A stretch of 5,228 nucleotides of DNA from Actinomycetota bacterium. GTDB taxonomy: Bacteria > Actinomycetota > Coriobacteriia > Coriobacteriales > RUG844. The position numbers and the translations under genes were made by a program. Positions 1 to 5,228 of this stretch are shown here, piece by piece. The stretch lies in NCBI GenBank assembly GCA_013335845.1, contig JAAXUU010000126.1, positions 1 through 5,228 of the forward strand. The letters are read 5' to 3'. Each line of letters opens with the position of its first letter. Position 1 is the stretch's first letter. The notes under the pieces are model-generated. The model did not search any database. It was not told the origin of the DNA and was given only the letters and a program-made list of their open reading frames with translations.

Positions 1-902
1 TTGTGACCATCACCCGTGTTGACACCGGCGGGCATGTACTGTGAGCGATCGAATCCGTAAGGTATGCAGATAGGAGCATAGGCTTCGCACATCTCGCGAT
101 TGCCACCGATATCTCCGGTGCACAGACCGGTGTTTTTGGCGACATATTTGACGTATCCGGCCTCGGTTTTGCAGATACAACCGGTAACGGCACCGGACTC
201 ATCAGTCGTGAGCTGCTCAGCGGGTGAGCTGAATACGAAGGTCGCGCCAGCCTTGACGGCATCTTTGTAAAGAAGCTCGGCACCTACGAATTGCTGGCTC
301 TCCATGCCTTCGCCACCGAAGACCATGTGGTAGCCGGGCTGCTCGGCATAGACATCGTCGTGGCTATAGAACGCGCCGACCATGACCATTGCCTTGACGG
401 CGTCAGCTTTGTCGAGGAACCAGTTTGCAGCCACTTCGCTGTTGTTGAAGAATTTGACGATGAGATCCTCGTTCACGCGGCTCGAGCACTGAGCCATCCA
501 GTGTGCCTTCGCGTTAACTTTGTCGACGACAGCACCGCAAGCTTCCATATAACGTGAGTTGAGTGCGCCGAATCCGCCACCGCGTCCAACATAGCTTGCG
601 GTCTTCTCGACGACGGTGACATTACCACCTTTTTCAGCAGCTGAACAGGCGGTCGCACAACCTGAAAGACCGGCTCCGATAACGAGGATATCGGTCTCGA
701 CGGTGCTGACGATCTCGCTATCGGCGATAGCCGCAGGTGCGACTTCCCATGAGTATCCGGTCGTCGCTACTGCTTCACCGGCGGTATCAGCTGCAGGTGA
801 TCCGCAACCGACGAGGCTACCTACTGCAGCCAATGCACCCGTGGTTGCAGCGCCCGTGAGGAAACTACGCCTTGAAATCCCCTTTTTTTCTTCGTTACCC
901 AT
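1..902 (-). CDS. Tat-exported FAD-dependent reductase (FAD_binding_2 family), N-terminal part
   Basis: This gene starts at ATG 902-900 and runs off the left edge, so 300 codons are visible and the stop is missing. A strong Shine-Dalgarno stretch (GGAAGGAGAT on the minus strand, 906-915) fixes the start. The N-terminus carries a twin-arginine signal (S-R11-R12-S-F-L), a hydrophobic stretch, and a perfect lipobox L30-V-G-C33, so it is probably a lipid-anchored protein on the outer face of the membrane. A linker follows, then the Rossmann FAD motif G76-A-G78-L-S-G81 with the ribose-binding acid E99 (VVEK). Further on are a glycine-rich GRGGGFG segment (106-112), the CTGDIGGN motif (261-268) and NTGDGH at 295-300. 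The family includes fumarate- and urocanate-type reductases that reduce organic acceptors in anaerobic respiration. No FMN-binding domain or CxxCH haem motif lies in the visible part. Members are often 500-650 residues, so perhaps half is seen. The substrate is unknown; family call sure, reductase role inferred. Confidence 0.93.
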   Translation of the reverse strand, partial: MGNEEKKGISRRSFLTGAATTGALAAVGSLVGCGSPAADTAGEAVATTGYSWEVAPAAIADSEIVSTVETDILVIGAGLSGCATACSAAEKGGNVTVVEKTASYVGRGGGFGALNSRYMEACGAVVDKVNAKAHWMAQCSSRVNEDLIVKFFNNSEVAANWFLDKADAVKAMVMVGAFYSHDDVYAEQPGYHMVFGGEGMESQQFVGAELLYKDAVKAGATFVFSSPAEQLTTDESGAVTGCICKTEAGYVKYVAKNTGLCTGDIGGNREMCEAYAPICIPYGFDRSQYMPAGVNTGDGH

Positions 903-926
903 CAAATCTCCTTCCAGAAAATGATC

Positions 927-944
927 GGTCATGTCTTCATGACC
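927..944. promoter_or_regulatory. Perfect 7-bp inverted repeat in the leader of reductase 1
   Basis: GGTCATG, four bases, CATGACC. The repeat ends 25 bases upstream of the reductase 1 start and about 11 bases upstream of its Shine-Dalgarno. In the reductase 1 transcript it would form a 7-bp stem with a tetraloop. It is therefore either an RNA hairpin near the ribosome binding site or a dimeric DNA operator. There is no U-run, so it is not an intrinsic terminator. Confidence 0.45.
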
Positions 945-1059
945 CCGTTGCTTGGCATCGCATGTCGTTTGTTTTTATGCGTTCCAGCAATGTGCATACT
1001 CGATGAGAACGGCGGACGAGGCATCTGACGCTTCGGCTCATTTTTGGCAGAATTCTAAT

Positions 1060-1078
1060 ATGGACCGTTATGGTCCAT
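1060..1078. promoter_or_regulatory. Candidate operator: 19-bp perfect inverted repeat (7-bp arms)
   Basis: ATGGACC, five bases (GTTAT), GGTCCAT. It lies near the centre of the divergent region, about 138 bases before the regulator 1 start and about 158 bases before the reductase 1 start. Dimeric GerE/LuxR-type regulators often bind dyad sites of about this length, and the adjacent regulator carries such a domain, so it is a natural candidate binding site. It partly overlaps the -10-like TATTAG of reductase 1. Binding by regulator 1 is inference only. Confidence 0.45.
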
Positions 1079-1215
1079 GGATTTCCGTGCGAATTCGTCA
1101 GGGCGATGACTGCTGTAACGTGCTGCTAGATGGGTGTGGTAAACTACATATCCTAATAGTTTGGGAACGAGTGTTCGGTTAATGATCGCATATAGACAGT
1201 AACGGGGTCTTTTCT

Positions 1216-2664
1216 ATGGGTCCAGAACGTCACACCACAGCAGCTAATCGTTTCAGCGGAGTCCGCTTACTGGGGCTTGGCTTCTGGCAAGCGTGGTGGA
1301 TGATCGCCATGGTCACCGATGTTCTGCTTCCCGAAACCGAGACATTCTTGTTTGCGGGAAGCCTCGTCCTTTGGGTTCTGACTCTTACGACACTCGGCTA
1401 TCTGGCGGTAGTGTTTGCTTCGAAGTGGGTTTCCTCTTTCAGTAGTAGAATGGGAAGCTTCGTATTCGCGGCTCTTGCAGCCGGTTTCGGATCGCTCGGC
1501 ATGAACGTATCGATTCTGCACATTCCCGGAGGCTTCGGCTTTTTCATTTTCCTAGCCTCGACCTTAGCGTTTTCACTGGGGAACGCGCTCCTGCTCATCA
1601 TGTGGGGCGAGCTTTGGAGTGCGCTTGCGACTGGTAGGGTCGGTCGTCACCTCTATTTCTCCTACTCATTCGCATTCGTACTGTTGTTCGTCGTTATGGC
1701 GCTGCCCCCTGCGGTCGCTCTTTTGGCGACGGCGTTGTTCCCGGTGGCCTCCTCTTGCATCCTGTACACGTGCAAAGACGAGCCGAAACGTCCTCCCTCG
1801 GTCGTCCCTCTCCCCGAGAACGCCGTCCCTGTAGTAACGGTGTTCATAGCCGTGGTGCTCGTAAGTGTCGTATATGGGTTCTCACAAGGCTTGACGCAGA
1901 CCTATTCCAATGATGCCGATCCCAACGTTTTCATGGCCAAGACGATGCTCCTTGCAGGCGCGGCGATCTGGGCGTTGACACTCAGTATGTTCGTGCGCCC
2001 CAACGTGGTGGAACCGCTGGTGTTGTACCGTCCCGTGATTCCTGCGATGGTTGCCGGCTTACTCGCGCTGGTCGTACTTCCCGCATCCTACAGTTTTCTG
2101 GGCGCAGGTCTCATAATCCTCGGAATCTACTGCCTCGACATGCTCATGATGCTCGTCTCGACCGATATCGCTTTCAGGTCCCGCATCCCCGTTGCATTCT
2201 CGTTCGGATTGGTCATCCTCGTCGCTCGATCGGGCACGTTCCTGGGGTCCATCATCGCGCATGAGTTCTCGCAATCTGTGGCATGGTCGTTTGCAGCACG
2301 TGACGATCTCGTCCTATTCGCGGTGTTGATCGTGGCTTTCGTGGGCATGCTCGGTTTCACCCAATTCGACTTGCAGAACTTGTACCGCACGCGCCCGATA
2401 ATCACAGCGGACGAGGTATCGCTTGCCGATAAGTGCCGCTCCATCGCGAAGATGTGCAACCTCACGTCCCGCGAGCAGGAGGTTCTCGTGTTGCTCGCGC
2501 GCGGGCGTTCGATACCCTATATCTGCGACGAGCTTTCCATCGCCCAGGGTACCGCGAAGCATCATGTGGGAAGTATCTATCGCAAAACGGGTGTCTACGA
2601 TCGCCAGGGATTGCACGATGTCATCGAGCATGGCGCCGCAGGCAAAGGGTCGTGGGAGAAATAG
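1216..2664 (+). CDS. LuxR-family transcriptional regulator with ~12-helix membrane sensor domain (regulator 1)
   Basis: This complete 482-residue protein is a membrane-embedded one-component regulator. Roughly 12 hydrophobic helices span residues 16-382 in an apparent 6+6 layout. They are split by a cytoplasmic basic/proline-rich loop (about 186-203). After a linker comes a GerE/LuxR helix-turn-helix at 415-472, starting L416-T-S-R-E-Q-E-V-L, with recognition-helix residues T446-A-K-H-H450 and the typical IYRKTGV tail. No receiver, kinase or autoinducer domain is seen, so the membrane half is the likely sensor. The TM4 end carries W130-G-E-L-W-S135, also found in regulator 2. Even helix number places both ends in the cytoplasm, as DNA binding requires. 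The start is the first ATG after an in-frame TGA (1183-1185). Upstream there is only a weak GGGG at 1204-1207, suggesting low translation. The gene diverges from reductase 1, its presumed target. The ligand is unknown. Confidence 0.92.
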   Translation: MGPERHTTAANRFSGVRLLGLGFWQAWWMIAMVTDVLLPETETFLFAGSLVLWVLTLTTLGYLAVVFASKWVSSFSSRMGSFVFAALAAGFGSLGMNVSILHIPGGFGFFIFLASTLAFSLGNALLLIMWGELWSALATGRVGRHLYFSYSFAFVLLFVVMALPPAVALLATALFPVASSCILYTCKDEPKRPPSVVPLPENAVPVVTVFIAVVLVSVVYGFSQGLTQTYSNDADPNVFMAKTMLLAGAAIWALTLSMFVRPNVVEPLVLYRPVIPAMVAGLLALVVLPASYSFLGAGLIILGIYCLDMLMMLVSTDIAFRSRIPVAFSFGLVILVARSGTFLGSIIAHEFSQSVAWSFAARDDLVLFAVLIVAFVGMLGFTQFDLQNLYRTRPIITADEVSLADKCRSIAKMCNLTSREQEVLVLLARGRSIPYICDELSIAQGTAKHHVGSIYRKTGVYDRQGLHDVIEHGAAGKGSWEK

Positions 2665-2673
2665 GGGAGAAGT

Positions 2674-2700
2674 AGTAGTTGGGAAGAAGTGGCAACTGCT
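2674..2700. terminator. Weak hairpin between the convergent regulators
   Basis: AGTAGTTG (2674-2681) and CAACTGCT (2693-2700) can pair as an 8-bp stem with one G-U and an 11-base loop. It sits in the 48-bp gap between the two convergent stop codons, where a bidirectional terminator is expected. Neither strand has a T-run after the stem and the stem is AT/GC mixed, so this is a poor intrinsic terminator. It could be chance. Confidence 0.25.
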
Positions 2701-2712
2701 GAAGATCGGCCG

Positions 2713-4188
2713 CTAAAAGACTCCCGATTCTATCCCGAGCATATCATAGAGTTCCTTGCGGCTATGTATCCCGAGCTTCTCGTAGATATGCCGCACGTGC
2801 GCCTTCACGGTTCCGTTCGCAATGAATAATTCATGCTCGATAGCCGAGATACTTTTCTTCTGCGCAAGCAGATAGAGAACCTCGTTTTCACGGTAGCTCA
2901 GACTGTGTTTTCTGCCGATCTCCTCGCAGGCTATGATGAGGCGGTTCTGCTCGGTGTCCTCCTCGCCTTCCGGTCCGGCGCCCAAAAAGGTGATGCCCCA
3001 TCGCGACGATAGTTCCTTTTCCGAAAGCAGGATCATCGTGGCGACCACAAGCAGCACGATCACGAGGGCGGTGACGGTCGTCTCCTGCCATGCAGCCGAA
3101 AGTCCGCTGTTATCCAAGACGCTTGAAAGTTCGCGGCCCCCCAGCATGATCAACGCGCGCAAGCCGCGCTCGATGCCGAAGAGCCACACCGCACCGATAC
3201 CCAAGCGATAGGAGATGTTACTCAGTATGAGCATGATGAGGATTGTGAACGAGGCATAGCTCATGATGATGCAGATATTCGAGATGGTGCTGTTCCCGGG
3301 GAACACCGCGGGAACCAACAGAAGTCCGCAGATCATGAGGGGCAGGGACACTCGATATATCAAGGAGAAATTGAATTTCCCCGAGAAGAGAAGCAGACCG
3401 AAGAACACGATTCCCGCAGCGATCAAAACACCGACTGAGGAGTGCGGTCCACTTGTCGTGTACAGTTGCGGTTCGGTCAAGCCGTAGGCGAAGGCATAGA
3501 CCGCCATAAGTGCAACCGGCTTCCACGGGAACGAGAATTTACCCCATGTACCTTTCGGGCGCTCTTGTTCGGGGATGGTGGTGTAGCTTCTCGCAAGACA
3601 AAGCAACGATGCGATGGGCAGCAGAAGAACGGAAGCGTAGAAATATGAGACGATGAAGCCCTTGAGGAGATATACGATCAGCACCCCGACCATCAAGGAG
3701 CCTGAGTAATACAGGGCGACGCGGAAGGGATTGAGGCAACTGTAAAGCTCCGACCAAAGCAGGATTATGATCGCGGTCCCGACCCCGCCGATAATGGCTG
3801 CGGGAAATGCGACGACGGACGCGATGGATGGTATGTAGTATGACGTGATTATAAGTGCCGAGCTTGCCACCATAAGGGTGCCGCAGAGCCACAGGACTGC
3901 TTTTTTGCTGATAAGCGGCGCGATCTTCCGTGCGAACAAGGCCATGATAAGCAGGCTCGCGACCATGGCGAAGTCATAGGCGTCATGCCCTGCGATCTCC
4001 CACGAAGGCGCGGTGATCAGGGGGCGTACATAGGCGAGTTCTATCCAAGCCCTATAGATACCTATGCCCAAGAAGAACAGGGGGATCTTGAAGAGCGCCT
4101 TCAAGCCTAGCCCCGCCGTCGAATCGAGCTCTTCGTTTTGGATTTTGCCTTCTGTATTCATACCACCCCAAGCTTTTTTTGAATCCAT
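2713..4188 (-). CDS. LuxR-family transcriptional regulator with ~12-helix membrane sensor domain (regulator 2)
   Basis: This complete 491-residue protein has the same architecture as regulator 1. About 12 hydrophobic helices lie between residues 31 and 389, with a cytoplasmic basic loop at about 200-222. A charged linker (about 390-425, rich in Glu) leads to a GerE/LuxR helix-turn-helix at 428-485. It starts L430-S-Y-R-E-N-E-V-L, with recognition residues T460-V-K-A-H464 and IYEKLGI. The TM4-end motif W145-S-E-L-Y-S150 matches regulator 1; otherwise the membrane halves are strongly diverged. The start is uncertain. ATG 4188-4186 gives 491 residues but has almost no Shine-Dalgarno. ATG 4161-4159 (Met10) follows GGGGTGGT and would give 482 residues, exactly the length of regulator 1. 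The gene converges on regulator 1 and diverges from reductase 2, its likely target. A role as direct small-molecule sensor and transcription factor is inferred from architecture. Confidence 0.91.
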   Translation of the reverse strand: MDSKKAWGGMNTEGKIQNEELDSTAGLGLKALFKIPLFFLGIGIYRAWIELAYVRPLITAPSWEIAGHDAYDFAMVASLLIMALFARKIAPLISKKAVLWLCGTLMVASSALIITSYYIPSIASVVAFPAAIIGGVGTAIIILLWSELYSCLNPFRVALYYSGSLMVGVLIVYLLKGFIVSYFYASVLLLPIASLLCLARSYTTIPEQERPKGTWGKFSFPWKPVALMAVYAFAYGLTEPQLYTTSGPHSSVGVLIAAGIVFFGLLLFSGKFNFSLIYRVSLPLMICGLLLVPAVFPGNSTISNICIIMSYASFTILIMLILSNISYRLGIGAVWLFGIERGLRALIMLGGRELSSVLDNSGLSAAWQETTVTALVIVLLVVATMILLSEKELSSRWGITFLGAGPEGEEDTEQNRLIIACEEIGRKHSLSYRENEVLYLLAQKKSISAIEHELFIANGTVKAHVRHIYEKLGIHSRKELYDMLGIESGVF

Positions 4189-4201
4189 CTAGATATTCTA
4201 G
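4189..4201. repeat. 13-bp palindrome abutting the regulator 2 start
   Basis: CTAGA, TAT, TCTAG directly touches the upstream side of the first possible ATG of regulator 2. If translation begins at Met10, this lies in the leader or promoter of regulator 2 and could be an autoregulatory site. Arms are only 5 bp, so chance is quite possible. Confidence 0.25.
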
Positions 4202-4269
4202 CCCGTATTGCCTTTTTTGTCGCTATCGAAAAAAGAGGTCGAGAATGCGATATCCCCTGCAAAAGCACT

Positions 4270-4289
4270 GTGTTATGGGGGGTGTTATG
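4270..4289. repeat. Tandem 8-bp direct repeat, 12-base period
   Basis: GTGTTATG occurs at 4270-4277 and again at 4282-4289, separated by GGGG. The 12-base period puts both copies on nearly the same face of the helix, as expected for paired half-sites of a regulator. It is upstream of the candidate -10 of reductase 2. A link to regulator 2 is speculative. Confidence 0.35.
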
Positions 4290-4343
4290 AAAATAGACTT
4301 CAACAATTTCGCTTCAGGCGACGTTCTCGCTGGAAAAAGAGCC

Positions 4344-4349
4344 TATATT
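4344..4349 (+). promoter_or_regulatory. Possible -10 box for reductase 2
   Basis: TATATT matches the sigma-70 -10 consensus at five of six positions and would start transcription near 4356, giving a leader of about 70 bases. At 16-18-base spacing there is no recognisable -35 (candidates such as ACGTTC), so if real it would need an activator. Confidence 0.25.
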
Positions 4350-4354
4350 GTGCG

Positions 4355-4371
4355 GCAAGGCGCTGCTTTGC
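4355..4371 (+). repeat. Imperfect inverted repeat near the predicted reductase 2 transcription start
   Basis: GCAAGGC, three bases, GCTTTGC: seven pairs including one G-U and a 3-base loop. It falls at about +1 relative to the possible -10 box, so it could be a repressor site or a hairpin at the 5' end of the leader. Evidence is limited to the symmetry. Confidence 0.22.
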
Positions 4372-4425
4372 AGAAAACCAAACGAACCGTAGGGTGGCGC
4401 AGGGAAATAAGATGGAAGGGGAAGT

Positions 4426-5228
4426 ATGAAAAACGATACGAGCTCTAACCAAGGCGGAATAAGCCGCCGCGATCTGTTCAAACTCGGAAGCGTCGCCGCT
4501 CTCGGCGTCGCGGGCACCAGCGTGCTTGCCGGCTGTGGTTCTCCTAAAACAGCTGCCACAAGCGGCGATGCTGCTGTAACCGCAGCTAGCGGTACCCCGA
4601 GCTTCCTAGTCGCACCTGCTGCAATCACAGATATCAAAGAGACGAAGGAATATGACGTCGTCGTCGTCGGAGCCGGTGCCGCAGGTGTACCTGCCGCACT
4701 CTCGGCCAGCGAACTCGGTGCAAAGGTAGCGGTCCTCCAAAAAGAAAGCCAGGCAATCGCACAGGGAAACACCGGTACGGGTATCGATCTCGCGAAGAGC
4801 AGCCCTGCGGGTGTCGAAGCACTCGTTTCGCGTCTGAGCAAAGATTGTCAGCATCGTTCCAGCCGCGCACTTCTCGAGGTCTGGGCACAGAATTCCGGCG
4901 AAGCCGTAAGCTGGGTTATCAATCGTAGCCTCGAAGGCGGAGCCTCGGTTGTGGATCAAGGAAACGCACAGGCAGCTGCCGTGACGACGGTCAACGGGTA
5001 CGCCCTGAGCTATGTCACATCCTTCTTCGGCCCGAAGCCGCTGACTGCCGGTGACGGCATGCGCGCTCTTGCAGATGTAGCAACCAAAGAAGGAGTCGAG
5101 TTCTTCTATAGCACTCCTGCGGTACAACTTGTAAAAGATGGCGACAAGGTCATCGGTGTTATCGGCAAGAATGCCGATGGGACCTACACCCAGTTCAACG
5201 CTGCCAAGGGCGTTATCCTCGCAACGGG
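4426..5228 (+). CDS. Tat-exported FAD-dependent oxidoreductase (FAD_binding_2 family), N-terminal part, Gln/QGN subclass
   Basis: The gene starts at ATG 4426 after GGAAGGGGA and runs off the right edge; 267 full codons are visible. The N-terminus shows a twin-arginine signal (S-R14-R15-D-L-F-K), a hydrophobic core, and a lipobox L34-A-G-C37. The residues after the Cys (G-S-P) match those in reductase 1, so this too is probably a surface lipoprotein. The Rossmann motif is G82-A-G84-A-A-G87. The usual Glu that binds the FAD ribose is replaced by Gln (V-L-Q105-K-E), followed by the QGNTGTGID segment at 113-121. The GMRAL helix (211-215) and the GVILATG motif at the edge are classic for the family. 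No FMN-binding or CxxCH haem motif is seen in this part. It likely reduces an extracytoplasmic organic acceptor under control of the divergent regulator 2. The substrate is unknown and the redox direction is not proven. Confidence 0.93.
   Translation, partial: MKNDTSSNQGGISRRDLFKLGSVAALGVAGTSVLAGCGSPKTAATSGDAAVTAASGTPSFLVAPAAITDIKETKEYDVVVVGAGAAGVPAALSASELGAKVAVLQKESQAIAQGNTGTGIDLAKSSPAGVEALVSRLSKDCQHRSSRALLEVWAQNSGEAVSWVINRSLEGGASVVDQGNAQAAAVTTVNGYALSYVTSFFGPKPLTAGDGMRALADVATKEGVEFFYSTPAVQLVKDGDKVIGVIGKNADGTYTQFNAAKGVILAT

Larger units (their letters stand above)
903..1215. other. Divergent intergenic region between reductase 1 and regulator 1
   Basis: This 313-base stretch separates two divergently transcribed genes and must hold both promoters. 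It contains two perfect inverted repeats (927-944 and 1060-1078), annotated separately; the second is near the midpoint. I could not find a convincing -35/-10 pair on either strand. The best -10-like element for reductase 1 is TATTAG on the minus strand (1060-1055), without a recognisable -35. AT-rich 1143-1159 is a possible -10 zone for regulator 1, again without a -35. The absence of good consensus promoters fits activator-dependent expression, but that is inference. Open frames here (for example from TTG 952) have no family resemblance and are left out. Confidence 0.6.
4189..4425. other. Divergent intergenic region between regulator 2 and reductase 2
   Basis: This 237-base stretch must carry promoters for both flanking genes. 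It holds a 13-bp palindrome at the regulator 2 end, a tandem 8-bp direct repeat (4270-4289), a -10-like TATATT (4344-4349) on the plus strand, an imperfect hairpin (4355-4371), and the purine-rich ribosome binding site of reductase 2 (GGAAGGGGA, 4414-4422). No strong -35 is visible. A short frame from ATG 4287 to 4448 overlaps the reductase start, but its basic C-terminus is just the purine-rich leader read in another frame. Confidence 0.55.

Noticed and set aside
291..924. Plus-strand frames opposite reductase 1
   Set aside because: They are shadows of the minus-strand flavoprotein, which has a signal peptide, a Rossmann motif and a strong ribosome binding site.
1050..1096. Two GAATTC hexamers flanking the central dyad
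   Set aside because: They are not symmetric about the dyad centre, and a repeated hexamer is weak evidence.
952..1182. 76-residue frame from TTG in the divergent intergenic region
   Set aside because: It has no Shine-Dalgarno, no recognisable domain, and runs straight through the dyad at 1060-1078, so it is most likely chance.
1067..4278. Shared heptamer GTTATGG in both divergent regions (1067-1073 and 4272-4278)
   Set aside because: A 7-base match between two regions of this size is expected by chance several times, so it is not evidence of a common operator.
4287..4448. 53-residue frame from ATG 4287, preceded by G-rich sequence and overlapping the reductase 2 start
   Set aside because: Its Arg/Lys-rich end comes from reading the purine-rich ribosome binding site region. 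The first part shows no family resemblance. A leader peptide is not excluded but is unsupported.
4314..5127. Long minus-strand frames of 173-175 residues opposite reductase 2
   Set aside because: They lie opposite a clear Tat/FAD flavoprotein, and their Ala/Pro/Thr-rich composition is typical of antisense shadows.
1..5228. CRISPR arrays, tRNA or rRNA genes, insertion sequences, attachment sites
   Set aside because: I saw no regularly spaced repeats, cloverleaf, transposase or terminal inverted repeats on either strand.

Overview
The window looks like chromosomal DNA of an anaerobic Coriobacteriia actinobacterium, most likely Eggerthellaceae. This is inferred from gene content: two Tat-exported, lipobox-bearing FAD_binding_2 flavoproteins, each beside a LuxR-type regulator whose sensory half is a roughly 12-helix membrane domain. 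That pairing is typical of gut Coriobacteriia with many respiratory flavoprotein reductases. Species cannot be told from the sequence.

Layout: (1) bases 1-902, minus strand, the N-terminal 300 residues of flavoprotein reductase 1, cut by the left edge. (2) 903-1215, a divergent intergenic region with two perfect 7-bp-arm inverted repeats. (3) 1216-2664, plus strand, membrane LuxR regulator 1. (4) a 48-bp convergent gap with a weak hairpin. (5) 2713-4188, minus strand, membrane LuxR regulator 2. (6) 4189-4425, a second divergent region with a short palindrome, an 8-bp tandem direct repeat, a possible -10 box and an imperfect hairpin. (7) 4426-5228, plus strand, the N-terminal 267 residues of flavoprotein reductase 2, cut by the right edge.

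The arrangement is a mirror image: reductase 1 and regulator 1 diverge, regulator 2 and reductase 2 diverge, and the two regulators meet tail to tail. The simplest reading is two independent sensor-reductase modules. In each, a membrane protein would sense a small molecule and directly control a neighbouring exported reductase that uses a related molecule as terminal electron acceptor. The two regulators share architecture and scattered motifs but differ widely in sequence. The two reductases belong to visibly different subclasses: reductase 1 has the usual Glu after the Rossmann motif, whereas reductase 2 has Gln followed by a QGN motif. The modules therefore probably respond to different compounds. 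Substrates, ligands and operator assignments are not determinable from the sequence alone.
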